Of a DNA stretch of 64,000 nucleotides, positions 7,328 through 16,093 are shown piece by piece; position 1 is the first letter of the stretch, and each line of letters begins with the position of its first letter. The stretch spans positions 1 through 64,000 of the forward strand of contig JAFQAZ010000030.1 of NCBI GenBank assembly GCA_017416855.1, read 5' to 3'. The notes under the pieces were generated by a model. That model was not told the origin of the DNA. It did no database searches and saw only the letters and a program-made list of their open reading frames with translations. The stretch comes from Clostridia bacterium (GTDB lineage Bacteria; Bacillota; Clostridia; UBA1381; UBA9506). The position numbers were made by a program, and so were the translations under genes.

Positions 7328-7690
7328 CATCTCAATCGGAAAGAGTTTTCCGAAGCAAGATAATGACCGCCGATGAATTTTTGCATCGGCCAAGGCCATA
7401 CGGACAGCCGGGTCAAATGCCGAAAACCGCTTTGGCGGTTGGCAACTTCTGTTGCCTTATTGATTGAGTTAAAAGCTCAAGTTTTATAAGTTGGTGACTA
7501 TAAACCGATGCCTTGCGGCATAGAACTTGTGAAATGGTCAATAAGAGTGGTAAAAGTAATCTTTGCTATATAGACTCTGAACCCATTGGGATACAATAAC
7601 ACTTGGTTATGCTTTGCTCTTAACCGGTGTTTTATCATCTCGTATTCTGCAAGTAGTATGCTGCAACAGCGGCGTACTGCTTTTTTTATT
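7328..7690 (+). ncRNA. Structured leader RNA or small RNA upstream of potABCD
   Basis: About 360 nt lie between a perfect promoter and a strong terminator with no plausible ORF. CTCAATC (7331-7337) pairs with GATTGAG (7462-7468), closing a multibranched domain. Inside are hairpins CGGAAA/TTTCCG (7337-7352), GCCGATG/CATCGGC (7369-7390), AACCGC/GCGGTT and GGCAAC-TTCT-GTTGCC (about 7441-7456). A second structured part follows, then the terminator at 7652-7687. This is the build of an aptamer plus expression platform controlling the polyamine transporter, or of an independent small RNA. I could not match it to SAM, guanidine, glycine, ZTP, T-box, RNase P, tmRNA or SRP consensus. Confidence 0.6.
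7652..7687 (+). terminator. Terminator inside the potABCD leader
   Basis: A 13-bp stem (7652-7664 with 7669-7681, loop AACA, three G-T pairs) is followed by seven T. It lies 50 bases before potA, so transport genes require read-through, antitermination or another promoter. Confidence 0.85.
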
Positions 7691-7738
7691 GTCGAGAACT
7701 GACTTATAATGAAATTTATCCGGCAGAGGGAGAACGTT

Positions 7739-8857
7739 ATGAAAAAGATTATTGAACTGAAAAACATTTCCAAGGCTTTTGACGGCGAAACTGTTTTAGA
7801 TGACATCAGTTTAGATATTTATGATAATGAATTTATCACCCTTCTGGGTCCTTCCGGTTGTGGTAAAACCACCTTGCTCAGAATGATTGGCGGCTTTGAA
7901 CAACCTGACCAAGGGGATATTCTCTTTATGGGTGAGCGGATTAACAACACCCCGCCTCATAAGCGGAATGTCAACACTGTTTTTCAGAAATATGCCTTAT
8001 TCCCTCATTTGAATGTGTTTGAAAATGTGGCTTTTCCTTTGCGTGAACGGAAAGTGCCCAAGGATGAAATTAATCAAAAAGTTAATGAGATGCTGTCTTT
8101 GGTTATGCTTTCTAACTTTGCAAAACGAAGTGTAACCAGCTTGTCCGGCGGTCAGCAACAGCGTGTGGCCATTGCCCGTGCGCTGATTAACCACCCCAAA
8201 GTGCTCCTTTTGGATGAGCCTTTAGGCGCTCTGGATTTAAAACTGAGAAAAGATATGCAGCAGGAGCTGAAAAAGATTCAGAAAAGCACCGGTATCACCT
8301 TCGTGTTTGTTACCCATGACCAGGAAGAGGCTCTCAGTATGTCTGATACCATTGTGGTTTTAAGTGAAGGTAAAATTCAGCAGATTGGCGCCCCTAGTGA
8401 TATTTATAACGAACCTAAGAATGCGTTTGTTGCTGATTTTATTGGCGAAAGTAATATCATTGATGGCGTTATGCAGGCTGATTATCAGGCTAAGTTTTCC
8501 GGCCACACCTTTCAATGTCTGGATACAGGCTTTGCACCGAATGAGCCGGTTGATGTGGTTATCCGTCCGGAGGATGTGGATATTGTGCCGGTGGAGCAGG
8601 GTATGCTCTCCGGTGTGGTAACCCAGGTGACCTTCATGGGTGTCCATAATGAAATTATTGTGGATGTAAACGGCTTTAAGTGGATGATTCAGACCACAGA
8701 TTCGGTGAACGAAGACGAAAAAATCGGTATATATTTAGAGCCGGATGCCATTCATATTATGAAAAAATCCAAGTATTCCGGCATGTTTGGCGACTATTCC
8801 TCTTACTCTAACGAACTGGATGAGCTTTCTGATCCGGGAGGGGAGGATGAGGCATGA
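7739..8857 (+). CDS. potA: Spermidine/putrescine ABC transporter, ATP-binding protein
   Basis: 372 residues from ATG 7739, behind GAGGGAG; a frame open from 7709 has no ribosome site. Walker [10 protein letters not shown] (37-45), the ABC signature LSGGQQQR, Walker B LLLDEP followed by LGALD, and the switch His in VFVTHDQ are all intact. The C-terminal 110 residues form a TOBE-type regulatory domain. It powers polyamine import with PotB, PotC and PotD. The operon order potA-B-C-D with tight overlaps is the standard one. Expression probably depends on the leader RNA upstream. Confidence 0.92.
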   Translation: MKKIIELKNISKAFDGETVLDDISLDIYDNEFITLLGPSGCGKTTLLRMIGGFEQPDQGDILFMGERINNTPPHKRNVNTVFQKYALFPHLNVFENVAFPLRERKVPKDEINQKVNEMLSLVMLSNFAKRSVTSLSGGQQQRVAIARALINHPKVLLLDEPLGALDLKLRKDMQQELKKIQKSTGITFVFVTHDQEEALSMSDTIVVLSEGKIQQIGAPSDIYNEPKNAFVADFIGESNIIDGVMQADYQAKFSGHTFQCLDTGFAPNEPVDVVIRPEDVDIVPVEQGMLSGVVTQVTFMGVHNEIIVDVNGFKWMIQTTDSVNEDEKIGIYLEPDAIHIMKKSKYSGMFGDYSSYSNELDELSDPGGEDEA

Positions 8858-9735
8858 CAAAAGTTGAAAAAAAGAGCGGACAAAGCGCTGGGGTTGCCTT
8901 GCTGCCTTATTCCCTGTGGTCGCTTCTGTTTATTCTGGTTCCCCTTGTTTTTACGGCATATTATGCCTTTACGGATAATAACTTTGCTTTTACAACAGAG
9001 AACATCACCCGTTTTTTCACGGCAACCAGTGAAATGAGAGGGGATGACGGAGTTATCCGTGAGGTGCGCACCTATCTTGTTATTTTTATGCGGTCTTTAA
9101 AGCTGGCGGCTATTTCCACCCTGGTGTGCTTAGTTTTAGGCTATCCTATGGCTTATATTATGGCACGGGCCAAGGAAAGAACACAGAAAACCATGGTTAC
9201 CCTGATTATGATTCCTATGTGGATGAACTTCTTAATCCGCACCTATGCCTGGATGACCATTCTGCAGGACACAGGGATTCTGAATGGATTATTAGGCAAA
9301 CTGGGGTTGGGACCTATACATATCATCGGTACGGAGACTGCCGTAGTGATTGGTATGGTGTATGACTATTTTCCTTATATGATTCTGCCCATTTATTCAA
9401 TTATGGCTAAAATGGATTTAAAGCTTTTAGAAGCGGCAAGAGATTTGGGCTGTAACAGCTTTTCGGTGTTGAAACGGGTTATTTTTCCTTTAAGCTTGCC
9501 GGGTGTTGTGTCCGGCGTTACTATGGTGTTGATTCCTTCTGTGAGTACATTTTACATTTCGCAGAAGTTAGGTAACGGCAAGTTTTTCTTGATTGGTGAC
9601 GCTATTGAAGGGCAGTATATCAATCAGGATTTACACTTTGCGGCGGCCATTGCCTTTATTTTAATGGTGATTTTACTTGTTTGTATGGCCCTGGTGAAAT
9701 ATTTTACCGCGCGCCTGGTTCGTGGGGGTGAGTAA
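8854..9735 (+). CDS. potB: Spermidine/putrescine ABC transporter permease
   Basis: 293 residues starting in an ATGA overlap with potA. Six hydrophobic membrane segments begin with [18 protein letters not shown]. The EAA loop is visible as [26 protein letters not shown] (about residues 190-215, quoted in part: EAARDLG, then FPLSLPG), which docks onto PotA. It forms the membrane channel with PotC. A long extracytoplasmic segment follows the first membrane helix. Confidence 0.9.
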   Translation: MTKVEKKSGQSAGVALLPYSLWSLLFILVPLVFTAYYAFTDNNFAFTTENITRFFTATSEMRGDDGVIREVRTYLVIFMRSLKLAAISTLVCLVLGYPMAYIMARAKERTQKTMVTLIMIPMWMNFLIRTYAWMTILQDTGILNGLLGKLGLGPIHIIGTETAVVIGMVYDYFPYMILPIYSIMAKMDLKLLEAARDLGCNSFSVLKRVIFPLSLPGVVSGVTMVLIPSVSTFYISQKLGNGKFFLIGDAIEGQYINQDLHFAAAIAFILMVILLVCMALVKYFTARLVRGGE

Positions 9736-9736
9736 A

Positions 9737-10564
9737 ATGAAAATTTCTTCTAAAATTTATACAACCTTAATTTTCGTTTTCCTCTTTGCGCCCATTGTCG
9801 TTTTGTTGGTGTTTTCTTTTAATGAAGCTAAAAGCCTTTCTGTATTTTCAACTTTTTCATTCAAATGGTATGAAGAGTTGTTTAATGACAGGAACACCTT
9901 GGAATCGGTTAAGAATACGCTGATTTTAGCAACGGTGGCTACCGTTATTTCAACGGTTATGGGCACAGCGGCGGCAGTGGGCATCCACAGAATTCGCAGA
10001 CACTGGTACCGGACACTGATTAATACAGTGACCAACATTCCCATGATTAATCCGGATATTATTACAGGTATTTCCATGATGCTGGTGTTTGTGTTTGTAG
10101 GCCGTTTGTGGGGGGCATCTAACAGTCTGAATTTCTGGACCATGCTCATTGCTCATGTTACCTTCTGCCTGCCATATGTTATTTTTCAGGTGCTTCCTAA
10201 GCTACAGCAGATGGAACGAGACATGGTGGAGGCGGCTATGGATTTAGGCTGTACACCCTTCAGAGCGTTTTTTAAGGTGACAATGCCGGAAATTCTGCCA
10301 GGTGTGATTACCGGTGCTATTATGGCATTTACCCTTTCGCTGGATGACTTTGTTATCAGTTATTTTACCACCGGTAATGATTTTCAAACCCTGCCCATTC
10401 GTATTTACGGAATGACAAAGAAAACCGTTACACCGAAAATGTATGCTTTGGCTACCATTATTTTCTTTGTGACTATGGCACTTTTGCTCCTCAGCAACTT
10501 TGTGGATAATGAAGATAACCGTCGTTTACGGGACAAAAGAAAACAATTGAAAAAGAAGAAATAG
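9737..10564 (+). CDS. potC: Spermidine/putrescine ABC transporter permease
   Basis: 275 residues from ATG 9737, two bases after the potB stop, with GGGGGTGAG upstream; a GTG at 9722 is an alternative. Multiple membrane helices and the EAA loop (EAAMDLGCTPFRAFFKV) are present. SLDDFVISYF near residue 205 is a hallmark of PotC-type permeases. The C-terminal tail is very basic (RRLRDKRKQLKKKK). It pairs with PotB. Confidence 0.9.
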   Translation: MKISSKIYTTLIFVFLFAPIVVLLVFSFNEAKSLSVFSTFSFKWYEELFNDRNTLESVKNTLILATVATVISTVMGTAAAVGIHRIRRHWYRTLINTVTNIPMINPDIITGISMMLVFVFVGRLWGASNSLNFWTMLIAHVTFCLPYVIFQVLPKLQQMERDMVEAAMDLGCTPFRAFFKVTMPEILPGVITGAIMAFTLSLDDFVISYFTTGNDFQTLPIRIYGMTKKTVTPKMYALATIIFFVTMALLLLSNFVDNEDNRRLRDKRKQLKKKK

Positions 10565-10576
10565 GGAGGAAGGAAA

Positions 10577-11692
10577 ATGAGAAAAAAGCTTTTAACACTA
10601 AGTCTGGTTTTCGGCTTGCTGGTTTGTTGCCTTTGCTTTGCAGGATGTGCGGGCGGCGACACGCTTACCCTGAATGTGTATAACTGGGGTGAATATATTT
10701 CCGACGGTAGTGAAGGAACGTTTGATACCGTGAAAGAATTTGAAAAGTGGTATGAAGAAACCTATAATCAGAAGGTAAAAGTAAACTACACCACCTTTGC
10801 ATCCAATGAAGATATGTACAGCAAATTATCCAGCGGTGCAGTGAGCTATGACGTGGTGATTCCTTCTGACTATATGATTGCCAGAATGTCAGCAGAAAAT
10901 ATGCTGCAGCCTTTGAATTTTGACAATATTCCCAATTATGAGCATATTTATGAAGAATTTAAAGGATTGTATTATGATCCTGAGAATTTATATACTGTAC
11001 CTTACGCTTATGGCATTATCGGTGTTATTTACAATGCCAATGTGGTGGATGCTGAGGATGCAGGCAACTGGGATTTGTTGTGGAACGAAAAATATGCCGA
11101 AAAAATCCTGCAATTCAATAACTCACGGGATGCCTTTGGCATGGCAATGTATAAAAAAGGCCTGGATGTAAACACCGCCGATCAGAGTGTATGGGATGCG
11201 GCTTATGAGGAACTCATTACCCAGCGCCCGTTGGTTTACAGCTATGTAATGGATGAAATTTATAATATGATGGAATCCGGCGAAGCCTCTGTGGGTGCTT
11301 ATTACGCTGGTGACTACTTCACAATGAAAAATGCTCAGGCAGAAGATGTGGATTTGCAGTTCTATTATCCTGATAACACGAACTATTATATTGATGCGAT
11401 GTGTATTCCTACCTGCTGTCAGAACAAGGAACTGGCAGAACGGTTTATTAACTTTATGCTTTCAGAAGAAGCTGCTATTGCCAATGCAGAATATACCTAT
11501 TATGCATCCCCGAATCAGCTGGTGTATACCAATGAAGGATACATTGAAAATATGGGTGAGGATGCAATGGAAATTTTGTACCGGAATGCAGATGGCTTCA
11601 GAGAAGCATATAACAAAAATGCATACCGCAATCTGCCGGCAGAAACCTTAAGCTACATTAACACATTATGGGAAACTGTTAAAATAAATTAG
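10577..11692 (+). CDS. potD: Spermidine/putrescine-binding lipoprotein
   Basis: 371 residues. The signal peptide has a basic start (MRKK), a hydrophobic core and a lipobox LCFAGC with the lipidated Cys at 24. The mature protein begins with LNVYNWGEYIS, the classic start of PotD-type receptors, and contains DVVIPSDYMIARM and PYAYGIIGVIYN typical of the family. It captures polyamines outside the membrane and delivers them to PotBC. It is the last gene of the operon, followed by a terminator at 11703-11731. Confidence 0.92.
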   Translation: MRKKLLTLSLVFGLLVCCLCFAGCAGGDTLTLNVYNWGEYISDGSEGTFDTVKEFEKWYEETYNQKVKVNYTTFASNEDMYSKLSSGAVSYDVVIPSDYMIARMSAENMLQPLNFDNIPNYEHIYEEFKGLYYDPENLYTVPYAYGIIGVIYNANVVDAEDAGNWDLLWNEKYAEKILQFNNSRDAFGMAMYKKGLDVNTADQSVWDAAYEELITQRPLVYSYVMDEIYNMMESGEASVGAYYAGDYFTMKNAQAEDVDLQFYYPDNTNYYIDAMCIPTCCQNKELAERFINFMLSEEAAIANAEYTYYASPNQLVYTNEGYIENMGEDAMEILYRNADGFREAYNKNAYRNLPAETLSYINTLWETVKIN

Positions 11693-11702
11693 TGCACAAA
11701 AG

Positions 11703-11731
11703 AGAGCTGTCGCGGAATGTGACAGCTCTTT
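11703..11731 (+). terminator. Terminator of potABCD
   Basis: AGAGCTGTC pairs with GACAGCTCT around a 9-base loop, followed by a short T-run. Confidence 0.8.
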
Positions 11732-11891
11732 TGAGCATATGGATTAATTGAAAGGAGCCTTTGTTATTCAATAGTGGTCCATTCACAAAGGAAGTGCTAG
11801 AGTTATTTGCAAAGGCTTTGATGGCATATATTTTTTGGGTGAAGAAGCAGAGAATATAGCAAAATGTGAAAGTATTAAAAAAGGAGAGTCT

Positions 11892-12419
11892 ATGAACGCG
11901 ATTGTTATTTATAAAACCAAATACGGTTCCACAAAAACCTATGCTGAATGGATAGCAGAGGAGTTGGGTTGTGAGGCAATAGATGCTAAAGAAATTAAAG
12001 CTGAGGATTTGCTCAACTACGATACCATTATTTATGGGGGTGGGCTATACGCTGAAGTCATTAATGGTGTTGCACTGATTAGCAAGAACATAGAAAAACT
12101 GTCAGAGAAGAAAATTATTGTGTATACAACGGGTATTACACCCCTTGATTGCCGTGAGTATTATGATAATCTGGTGCTCCAAAGGAATTTTAAAAATGGG
12201 GTGCCGGAGAATGTGAAAATATATAATTTTTTAGGGAAAATGGTTCTGGAAGAACTGTCTGTTGTTCACAGAACAGCCTTGAAAACCTTGAAAAAGATTA
12301 TGTCCGGGAAAGAAAATCCAACAGAGATGGAAAAATTATTGGTAGAATTATGCGATGCGGACGGCGATTTTTGCAATCGGGACGATATTTTTGAACTGGT
12401 GCAATATGCTAAAAAATAA
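11892..12419 (+). CDS. Flavodoxin-domain protein
   Basis: 175 residues from ATG 11892, behind AAAGGAG; the longer frame from 11835 has no ribosome site. The N-terminus IVIYKTKYGSTKTYAEWIAE is the FMN phosphate-binding loop of flavodoxins of the Flavodoxin_5/HemG-like type. IYGGGLYAEVINGV (near 48) is the second FMN loop. The C-terminal part is helical and charged. It probably works as a small electron carrier or FMN-dependent reductase; the partner is not visible here. A short protein-like fragment in the upstream gap (11764-11859) has no ribosome site and looks like debris. Confidence 0.8.
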   Translation: MNAIVIYKTKYGSTKTYAEWIAEELGCEAIDAKEIKAEDLLNYDTIIYGGGLYAEVINGVALISKNIEKLSEKKIIVYTTGITPLDCREYYDNLVLQRNFKNGVPENVKIYNFLGKMVLEELSVVHRTALKTLKKIMSGKENPTEMEKLLVELCDADGDFCNRDDIFELVQYAKK

Positions 12420-12440
12420 AAAGCTTTTTCAATATAGCTC

Positions 12441-12469
12441 TTTACCTTTTCAGCAAAATGTGGTATAAT
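12441..12469 (+). promoter_or_regulatory. Promoter of the PPi-phosphofructokinase gene
   Basis: TTTACC (12441-12446), a 17-bp spacer and TATAAT (12464-12469) with an extended -10 TGG. It lies 42 bp before the start codon. Confidence 0.65.
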
Positions 12470-12510
12470 AACATCAAATTGACAAAAATTAAGGAATAAG
12501 GAGAATTATT

Positions 12511-14169
12511 ATGGGAATTTCATCATTACAAAAAGCAAGATATGAATATCAACCGAAACTGCCGCAAATGCTCCGTGGTGGTATTGCTGAAATCAGCGTT
12601 TCAGAAGGTGCAGAAACCAAGAGCGTTGCCGATTGTGAAAAAATTCAGGCGTTGTTCCCCAATACCTATGGTAAAAAGGAAATTGTATTTAAAAAAGGTG
12701 AAAACACCTCTGCGGCTAAAAAGCAGATTGTTGGCGTTATTCTTTCCGGTGGTCAGGCTCCCGGTGGCCACAATGTTATCTGTGGTTTATATGATGCCTT
12801 AAAGTCTACTAACCCTGAAAATGAACTCTATGGCTTCAAAAACGGCCCCATTGGTTTGATTGAAGATAATTATATCATCTTTGATGACAAATATATTGAT
12901 GAATACAGAAATACAGGTGGTTTTGATATCATCGGTTCCGGCAGAACCAAGCTTGAAACCAATGAGCAGTTTGCCATTGTTGCAGAAGTTTGCAAAAAGC
13001 ATGGCATTACGGCTGTTGTTATCATTGGTGGTGACGATTCTAACACCAATGCTGCTGTTTTGGCGGAATATTTTGCTGCTAACAATACCGGAGTGCAGGT
13101 TATCGGTTGTCCCAAAACTATTGACGGCGACTTAAAGAATGAAGATATTGAATGTTCCTTTGGTTTTGATACTGCTACCAAGACATATAGTGAACTCATT
13201 GGTAACATAGGAAGAGACGCTAACTCCGCTAAAAAATACTGGCACTTTGTAAAGGTTATGGGTCGTTCTGCTTCTCACGTTGCACTGGAGTGTGCTCTGG
13301 AAACTCAGCCGAACATCTGCCTGATTTCCGAAGAAGTAGCAGCAAAGAAGATGTCCCTTTCTCAGATTGCAGATTACATTGCTGATTCTGTTGCAACAAG
13401 AGCTGCTAACGGCATGAACTTCGGCGTAGCTATAATCCCCGAAGGTGTTGTAGAATTTGTTCCTGAATTTTCTGTGCTGATTGCTGAAATCAATGAACTG
13501 TTAGCAGGCAGCAAGGCTGATGAGTTTAATGCACTGCCTACTTGGGAAGATAAGTATGCATTCATTGAAAACGGCTTAACAAAAGAATCTATGGCCGTAT
13601 TTGCTATTCTGCCCCAGGGTATTCAGCAGCAGCTGTTCTTAGAAAGAGACCCCCATGGTAACGTACAGGTTTCGTTAATTGAATCTGAAAAACTGTTCTC
13701 AGCTCTGGTTGCAGACAAGCTGGCTGCCAGAAAGAAAGCAGGCACCTATAACGGTAAATTCTCTCCCATTCATCATTTCTTCGGTTATGAAGGCCGTTGC
13801 GCATTCCCCTCAAACTTTGATGCGGATTATTGTTATTCTTTGGGGTATAATGCATTTATGCTGATTCAGTATGGTTATAATGGCTATTTATCCAAAATTT
13901 CCAATCTGTCAAAACCTGCTACTGAATGGGTGGCAGGTGGTATGCCTATCACCAAGATGATGAACATTGAAAGAAGACACGGTGAGGACAAGCCGGTTAT
14001 TAAAAAGGCTCTGGTTGAACTGGATGGCAAGCCCTTTAAGTTCTTTGAAACAAACAGAGAAAAATGGGCGGTTGAAACCTCTTATGTATATCCCGGTGCG
14101 ATTCAGTACTATGGTCCTGCAGAAGTTTGCGACATCACAACTAAAACCCTGGCTTTAGAGCAGGAATAA
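12511..14169 (+). CDS. pfp: Diphosphate--fructose-6-phosphate 1-phosphotransferase
   Basis: 552 residues, the length of the long PPi-dependent phosphofructokinase class. [10 protein letters not shown] (near 80) binds the phosphoryl donor. GGDDSNTNA (near 172) carries the second Asp characteristic of pyrophosphate rather than ATP use. [10 protein letters not shown] (near 202) supplies the catalytic Asp, and [14 protein letters not shown] is the fructose-6-phosphate site. It interconverts fructose-6-phosphate and fructose-1,6-bisphosphate reversibly, the main glycolytic PFK step in many Clostridia. It has its own promoter and terminator, so it is monocistronic. Confidence 0.93.
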   Translation: MGISSLQKARYEYQPKLPQMLRGGIAEISVSEGAETKSVADCEKIQALFPNTYGKKEIVFKKGENTSAAKKQIVGVILSGGQAPGGHNVICGLYDALKSTNPENELYGFKNGPIGLIEDNYIIFDDKYIDEYRNTGGFDIIGSGRTKLETNEQFAIVAEVCKKHGITAVVIIGGDDSNTNAAVLAEYFAANNTGVQVIGCPKTIDGDLKNEDIECSFGFDTATKTYSELIGNIGRDANSAKKYWHFVKVMGRSASHVALECALETQPNICLISEEVAAKKMSLSQIADYIADSVATRAANGMNFGVAIIPEGVVEFVPEFSVLIAEINELLAGSKADEFNALPTWEDKYAFIENGLTKESMAVFAILPQGIQQQLFLERDPHGNVQVSLIESEKLFSALVADKLAARKKAGTYNGKFSPIHHFFGYEGRCAFPSNFDADYCYSLGYNAFMLIQYGYNGYLSKISNLSKPATEWVAGGMPITKMMNIERRHGEDKPVIKKALVELDGKPFKFFETNREKWAVETSYVYPGAIQYYGPAEVCDITTKTLALEQE

Positions 14170-14185
14170 AATATTGAATATAAGG

Positions 14186-14216
14186 AAAAGCGACTGCCTT
14201 TTGGCAGTCGCTTTTT
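14186..14216. terminator. Terminator of pfp and of cotJC (C-terminal side)
   Basis: AAAAGCGACTGCC and GGCAGTCGCTTTT form a perfect 13-bp stem with a TTTT loop. It serves pfp from the left and, on the minus strand, would also end the reconstituted cotJ operon, whose stop codon is only 8 bases away. Confidence 0.88.
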
Positions 14217-14223
14217 AGTGCTT

Positions 14224-14418
14224 TCAGCAGGGTCGGTTTGGCAGCTTATCCAGCATCTTTTTACCATGCTTGGCCTGAATACGGTCTAGTGCTTCACCGA
14301 AGCGCTGGAAGTGAACAATTTCTCTTTGACGTAAATAAGCAATAACACGGTTAACATCCGGGTCGTTGGAAAGCCTTAAAATGTTATCATATGTTACTCT
14401 GGCTTTTTGTTCGGGTGC
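14224..14418 (-). pseudogene. cotJC: Spore coat protein CotJC, C-terminal part (split gene)
   Basis: Read on the minus strand from 14418, the frame gives A-PEQKARVTYDNILRL and onward through REIVHFQRFGEAL to a TGA at 14224: 64 codons including a shared Ala. This is the C-terminal helix pair of CotJC, a manganese-catalase-like coat protein, including its second ExxH metal motif (EIVH). It has no start codon of its own; upstream bases belong to the inserted element. The N-terminal 142 codons are at 60851-61276 on the same strand. Joining them at the shared GCAC restores a 205-residue protein in frame. Separately it is not expressed. Confidence 0.9.
14415..14418. other. Left junction (att core) of the element
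   Basis: GTGC on the plus strand (GCAC in the cotJC sense) is shared with 60850-60853. Left of it the sequence is cotJC C-terminal code; right of it homology ends. Just inside (14422-14435) lies CGTATATGCACAAC, a near-inverse of the right junction GTTGTGCATACG (60847-60858), which may be part of the recombinase recognition sequence. Confidence 0.75.
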
Positions 14419-14494
14419 TATCGTATATGCACAACAAATTAAGGAAAAAACGGACAAACATTCCGCTGCACAAAAACCGAGAAAACGCCGTAAT

Positions 14495-14518
14495 GACGCC
14501 CTTTGCGGCGTCTTTTTT
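14495..14518 (+). terminator. Terminator at the left end of the element
   Basis: GACGCC (14495-14500) pairs with GGCGTC (14507-14512), followed by six T. It insulates the first element gene from outside transcription. Confidence 0.7.
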
Positions 14519-14566
14519 GTTGTTTTTAAACTGTAAGAAAATGTAAAAATCAGGAGGAATGTAAAA

Positions 14567-15232
14567 ATGGTAGAATTTTTAGTTACAAAAGGAAATTTGG
14601 TAGTAAGAAATGGTGAGCCACTCATCGTGGTCGATGGTGAAGAGAAAGCACTTTCAAAAAGTGAATTCATTTTGTGGACAAGTCTTAATTGGAAAATCTT
14701 AAATAAAGAATCACTTGAAAAAGAATTTGACAGAAGAATGAAAAAGTATGGAATTGATAGCGAGATGTCATTTGAGCAGACTCTTTATCGCTTAAAGACC
14801 AGAGGGCTTGTTGCATCAAAGTCAGATTATCTTGCCGCAGACGCACTTTATAATCTTTTAAAGGATTTATATGTGGTGCCGCTTGGAGCAGTAAGCGCTT
14901 TCAAGAAAGCAATGATATTTGGATTTATGCTTATTGATGGAGTGCCTATTGATAAGTGCAGAGAGGCAATGGCAGATTTTGACCTTAAAGGCATTGAAAA
15001 ACAAATTGTCTGCTTTTCTAAAAGGCTTAAGGTTTCAGGAGCAGAGCTTATCCGTATCAGTGATAAAGGCTTGTGGGATATAAAGTCTGAAGAAGATATT
15101 GTTCCGCTTGCCTATGAGGAACACGAAGACATAGACTCTCTCGGAAACTATGCAAGATTTTCAAAAGATAAAACAAAAGTACTTGAGGCAATAGTGAATC
15201 TGTACTTAAAGAAACAAATTGTATTTGAATAA
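14567..15232 (+). CDS. Element-encoded protein of unknown function, 221 aa
   Basis: Not recognised. It starts behind CAGGAGG and is the first gene of the element. No signal peptide or membrane segment is evident. The N-terminal third is short strands with a helix (SKSEFILWTSLNWKIL), and the middle SFEQTLYRLKTRGLVASKSDY has the look of a winged-helix DNA-binding unit. The C-terminal half is helical. It is followed by a gene whose own start lies 16 bases after its stop, so the two form an operon. A regulatory or replication-accessory role for the element is inference from position. Confidence 0.55.
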   Translation: MVEFLVTKGNLVVRNGEPLIVVDGEEKALSKSEFILWTSLNWKILNKESLEKEFDRRMKKYGIDSEMSFEQTLYRLKTRGLVASKSDYLAADALYNLLKDLYVVPLGAVSAFKKAMIFGFMLIDGVPIDKCREAMADFDLKGIEKQIVCFSKRLKVSGAELIRISDKGLWDIKSEEDIVPLAYEEHEDIDSLGNYARFSKDKTKVLEAIVNLYLKKQIVFE

Positions 15233-15248
15233 TGAGGAGAAAGTTAAT

Positions 15249-15920
15249 ATGATCTATAGAAAAATTGATACAAGTAAAGTAAACCCCGAATTGGATTTTG
15301 AACAGATTCAAAACGACCTGGCGAAATTCAAAAAGCACACATCTATGCCACAAGATGATGTCAAAACGCTTATGAATTATGTTGGCAAGTTTGAGCGCCT
15401 GATAGCAGACGAAGATTATCACGAGCTTGAATACAGTGCAGAATGTTTTATATGTAATCTACGCGACATTCTGGCGAACTTAAAACGTGAACCGCGAAAT
15501 GAAGTAATATGCAAATGTGCCGACAGTATGGGTATAACAGTACAGAAAACGAATGGCGTTCTGGAAGTAACCCTGCCGATGATTTTGCCAACCAAAAAGA
15601 AAGCCAAATCGGAATATTTATTTGAACCGTTATTCTTTGCAATGGATAAAGCATCAAAGAAAGAAAACTTCTTTCTAAAAGAAAAAGCAATGATGTGTAT
15701 CGAATTTATTTACGACAAAAATAACAAAACCATTCCCCGTGGTGACCATGACAATAAGGAAGTAAAACAGGTAATTGATGCAATCGCTCCCTTTGTGGTC
15801 AGGGATGACCGTGACGATTATTTGAGTCTTTGTCAGATTTCGTCCGAAGGAGATTTAAATTACACAAAGGTTTATGTAATGCCCGAAAAGCGCTTTGCAG
15901 AATTCTTTTTAAACCATTAA
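15249..15920 (+). CDS. Element-encoded protein of unknown function, 223 aa
   Basis: Not recognised with certainty. The start at ATG 15249 follows GAGGAG; an in-frame alternative at 15219 lies inside the previous gene. The first 90 residues are charged helices, and the C-terminal part (from about residue 95) is a mixed alpha/beta domain with VTLPMILPTKKKAK and a late VYVMPEKRFAEFF. It is soluble and probably cytoplasmic. It may be one of the uncharacterised families common next to replication genes in Clostridial integrative elements. A strong terminator follows directly. Confidence 0.55.
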   Translation: MIYRKIDTSKVNPELDFEQIQNDLAKFKKHTSMPQDDVKTLMNYVGKFERLIADEDYHELEYSAECFICNLRDILANLKREPRNEVICKCADSMGITVQKTNGVLEVTLPMILPTKKKAKSEYLFEPLFFAMDKASKKENFFLKEKAMMCIEFIYDKNNKTIPRGDHDNKEVKQVIDAIAPFVVRDDRDDYLSLCQISSEGDLNYTKVYVMPEKRFAEFFLNH

Positions 15921-15929
15921 AACAGCATG

Positions 15930-15980
15930 AAAATGCCGCAAAAACCGTGTCACAAAACGGTCATTTTGCGGCATTTTTTT
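15930..15980 (+). terminator. Terminator with inner hairpin
   Basis: AAAATGCCGCAAAA and TTTTGCGGCATTTT form a 14-bp stem. The loop holds a second small stem (ACCGT/ACGGT). Seven T follow. Confidence 0.85.
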
Positions 15981-16093
15981 TGTGACATGGGAAAAACAGC
16001 GTAATATCGGGCTTTTTACGGCTTTTTCTTCAAAAAAATTAGACCGTAAATAAGAAGATTGGATAAAAATAAGTAGAAGGAGTAAAAACAGAT

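Noticed and set aside
7328-7690. Known RNA such as RNase P, 6S, tmRNA, T-box or SAM riboswitch
   Set aside because: The conserved core sequences of these RNAs that I can recall were not found in the leader; kept as unassigned.
14419-14670. Open minus-strand frame extending the CotJC C-terminal part to 148 codons
   Set aside because: Only codons from 14418 downward are CotJC-like. The upstream part is AT-rich element sequence containing a terminator, has no ribosome site and reads as low-quality hydrophobic peptide.
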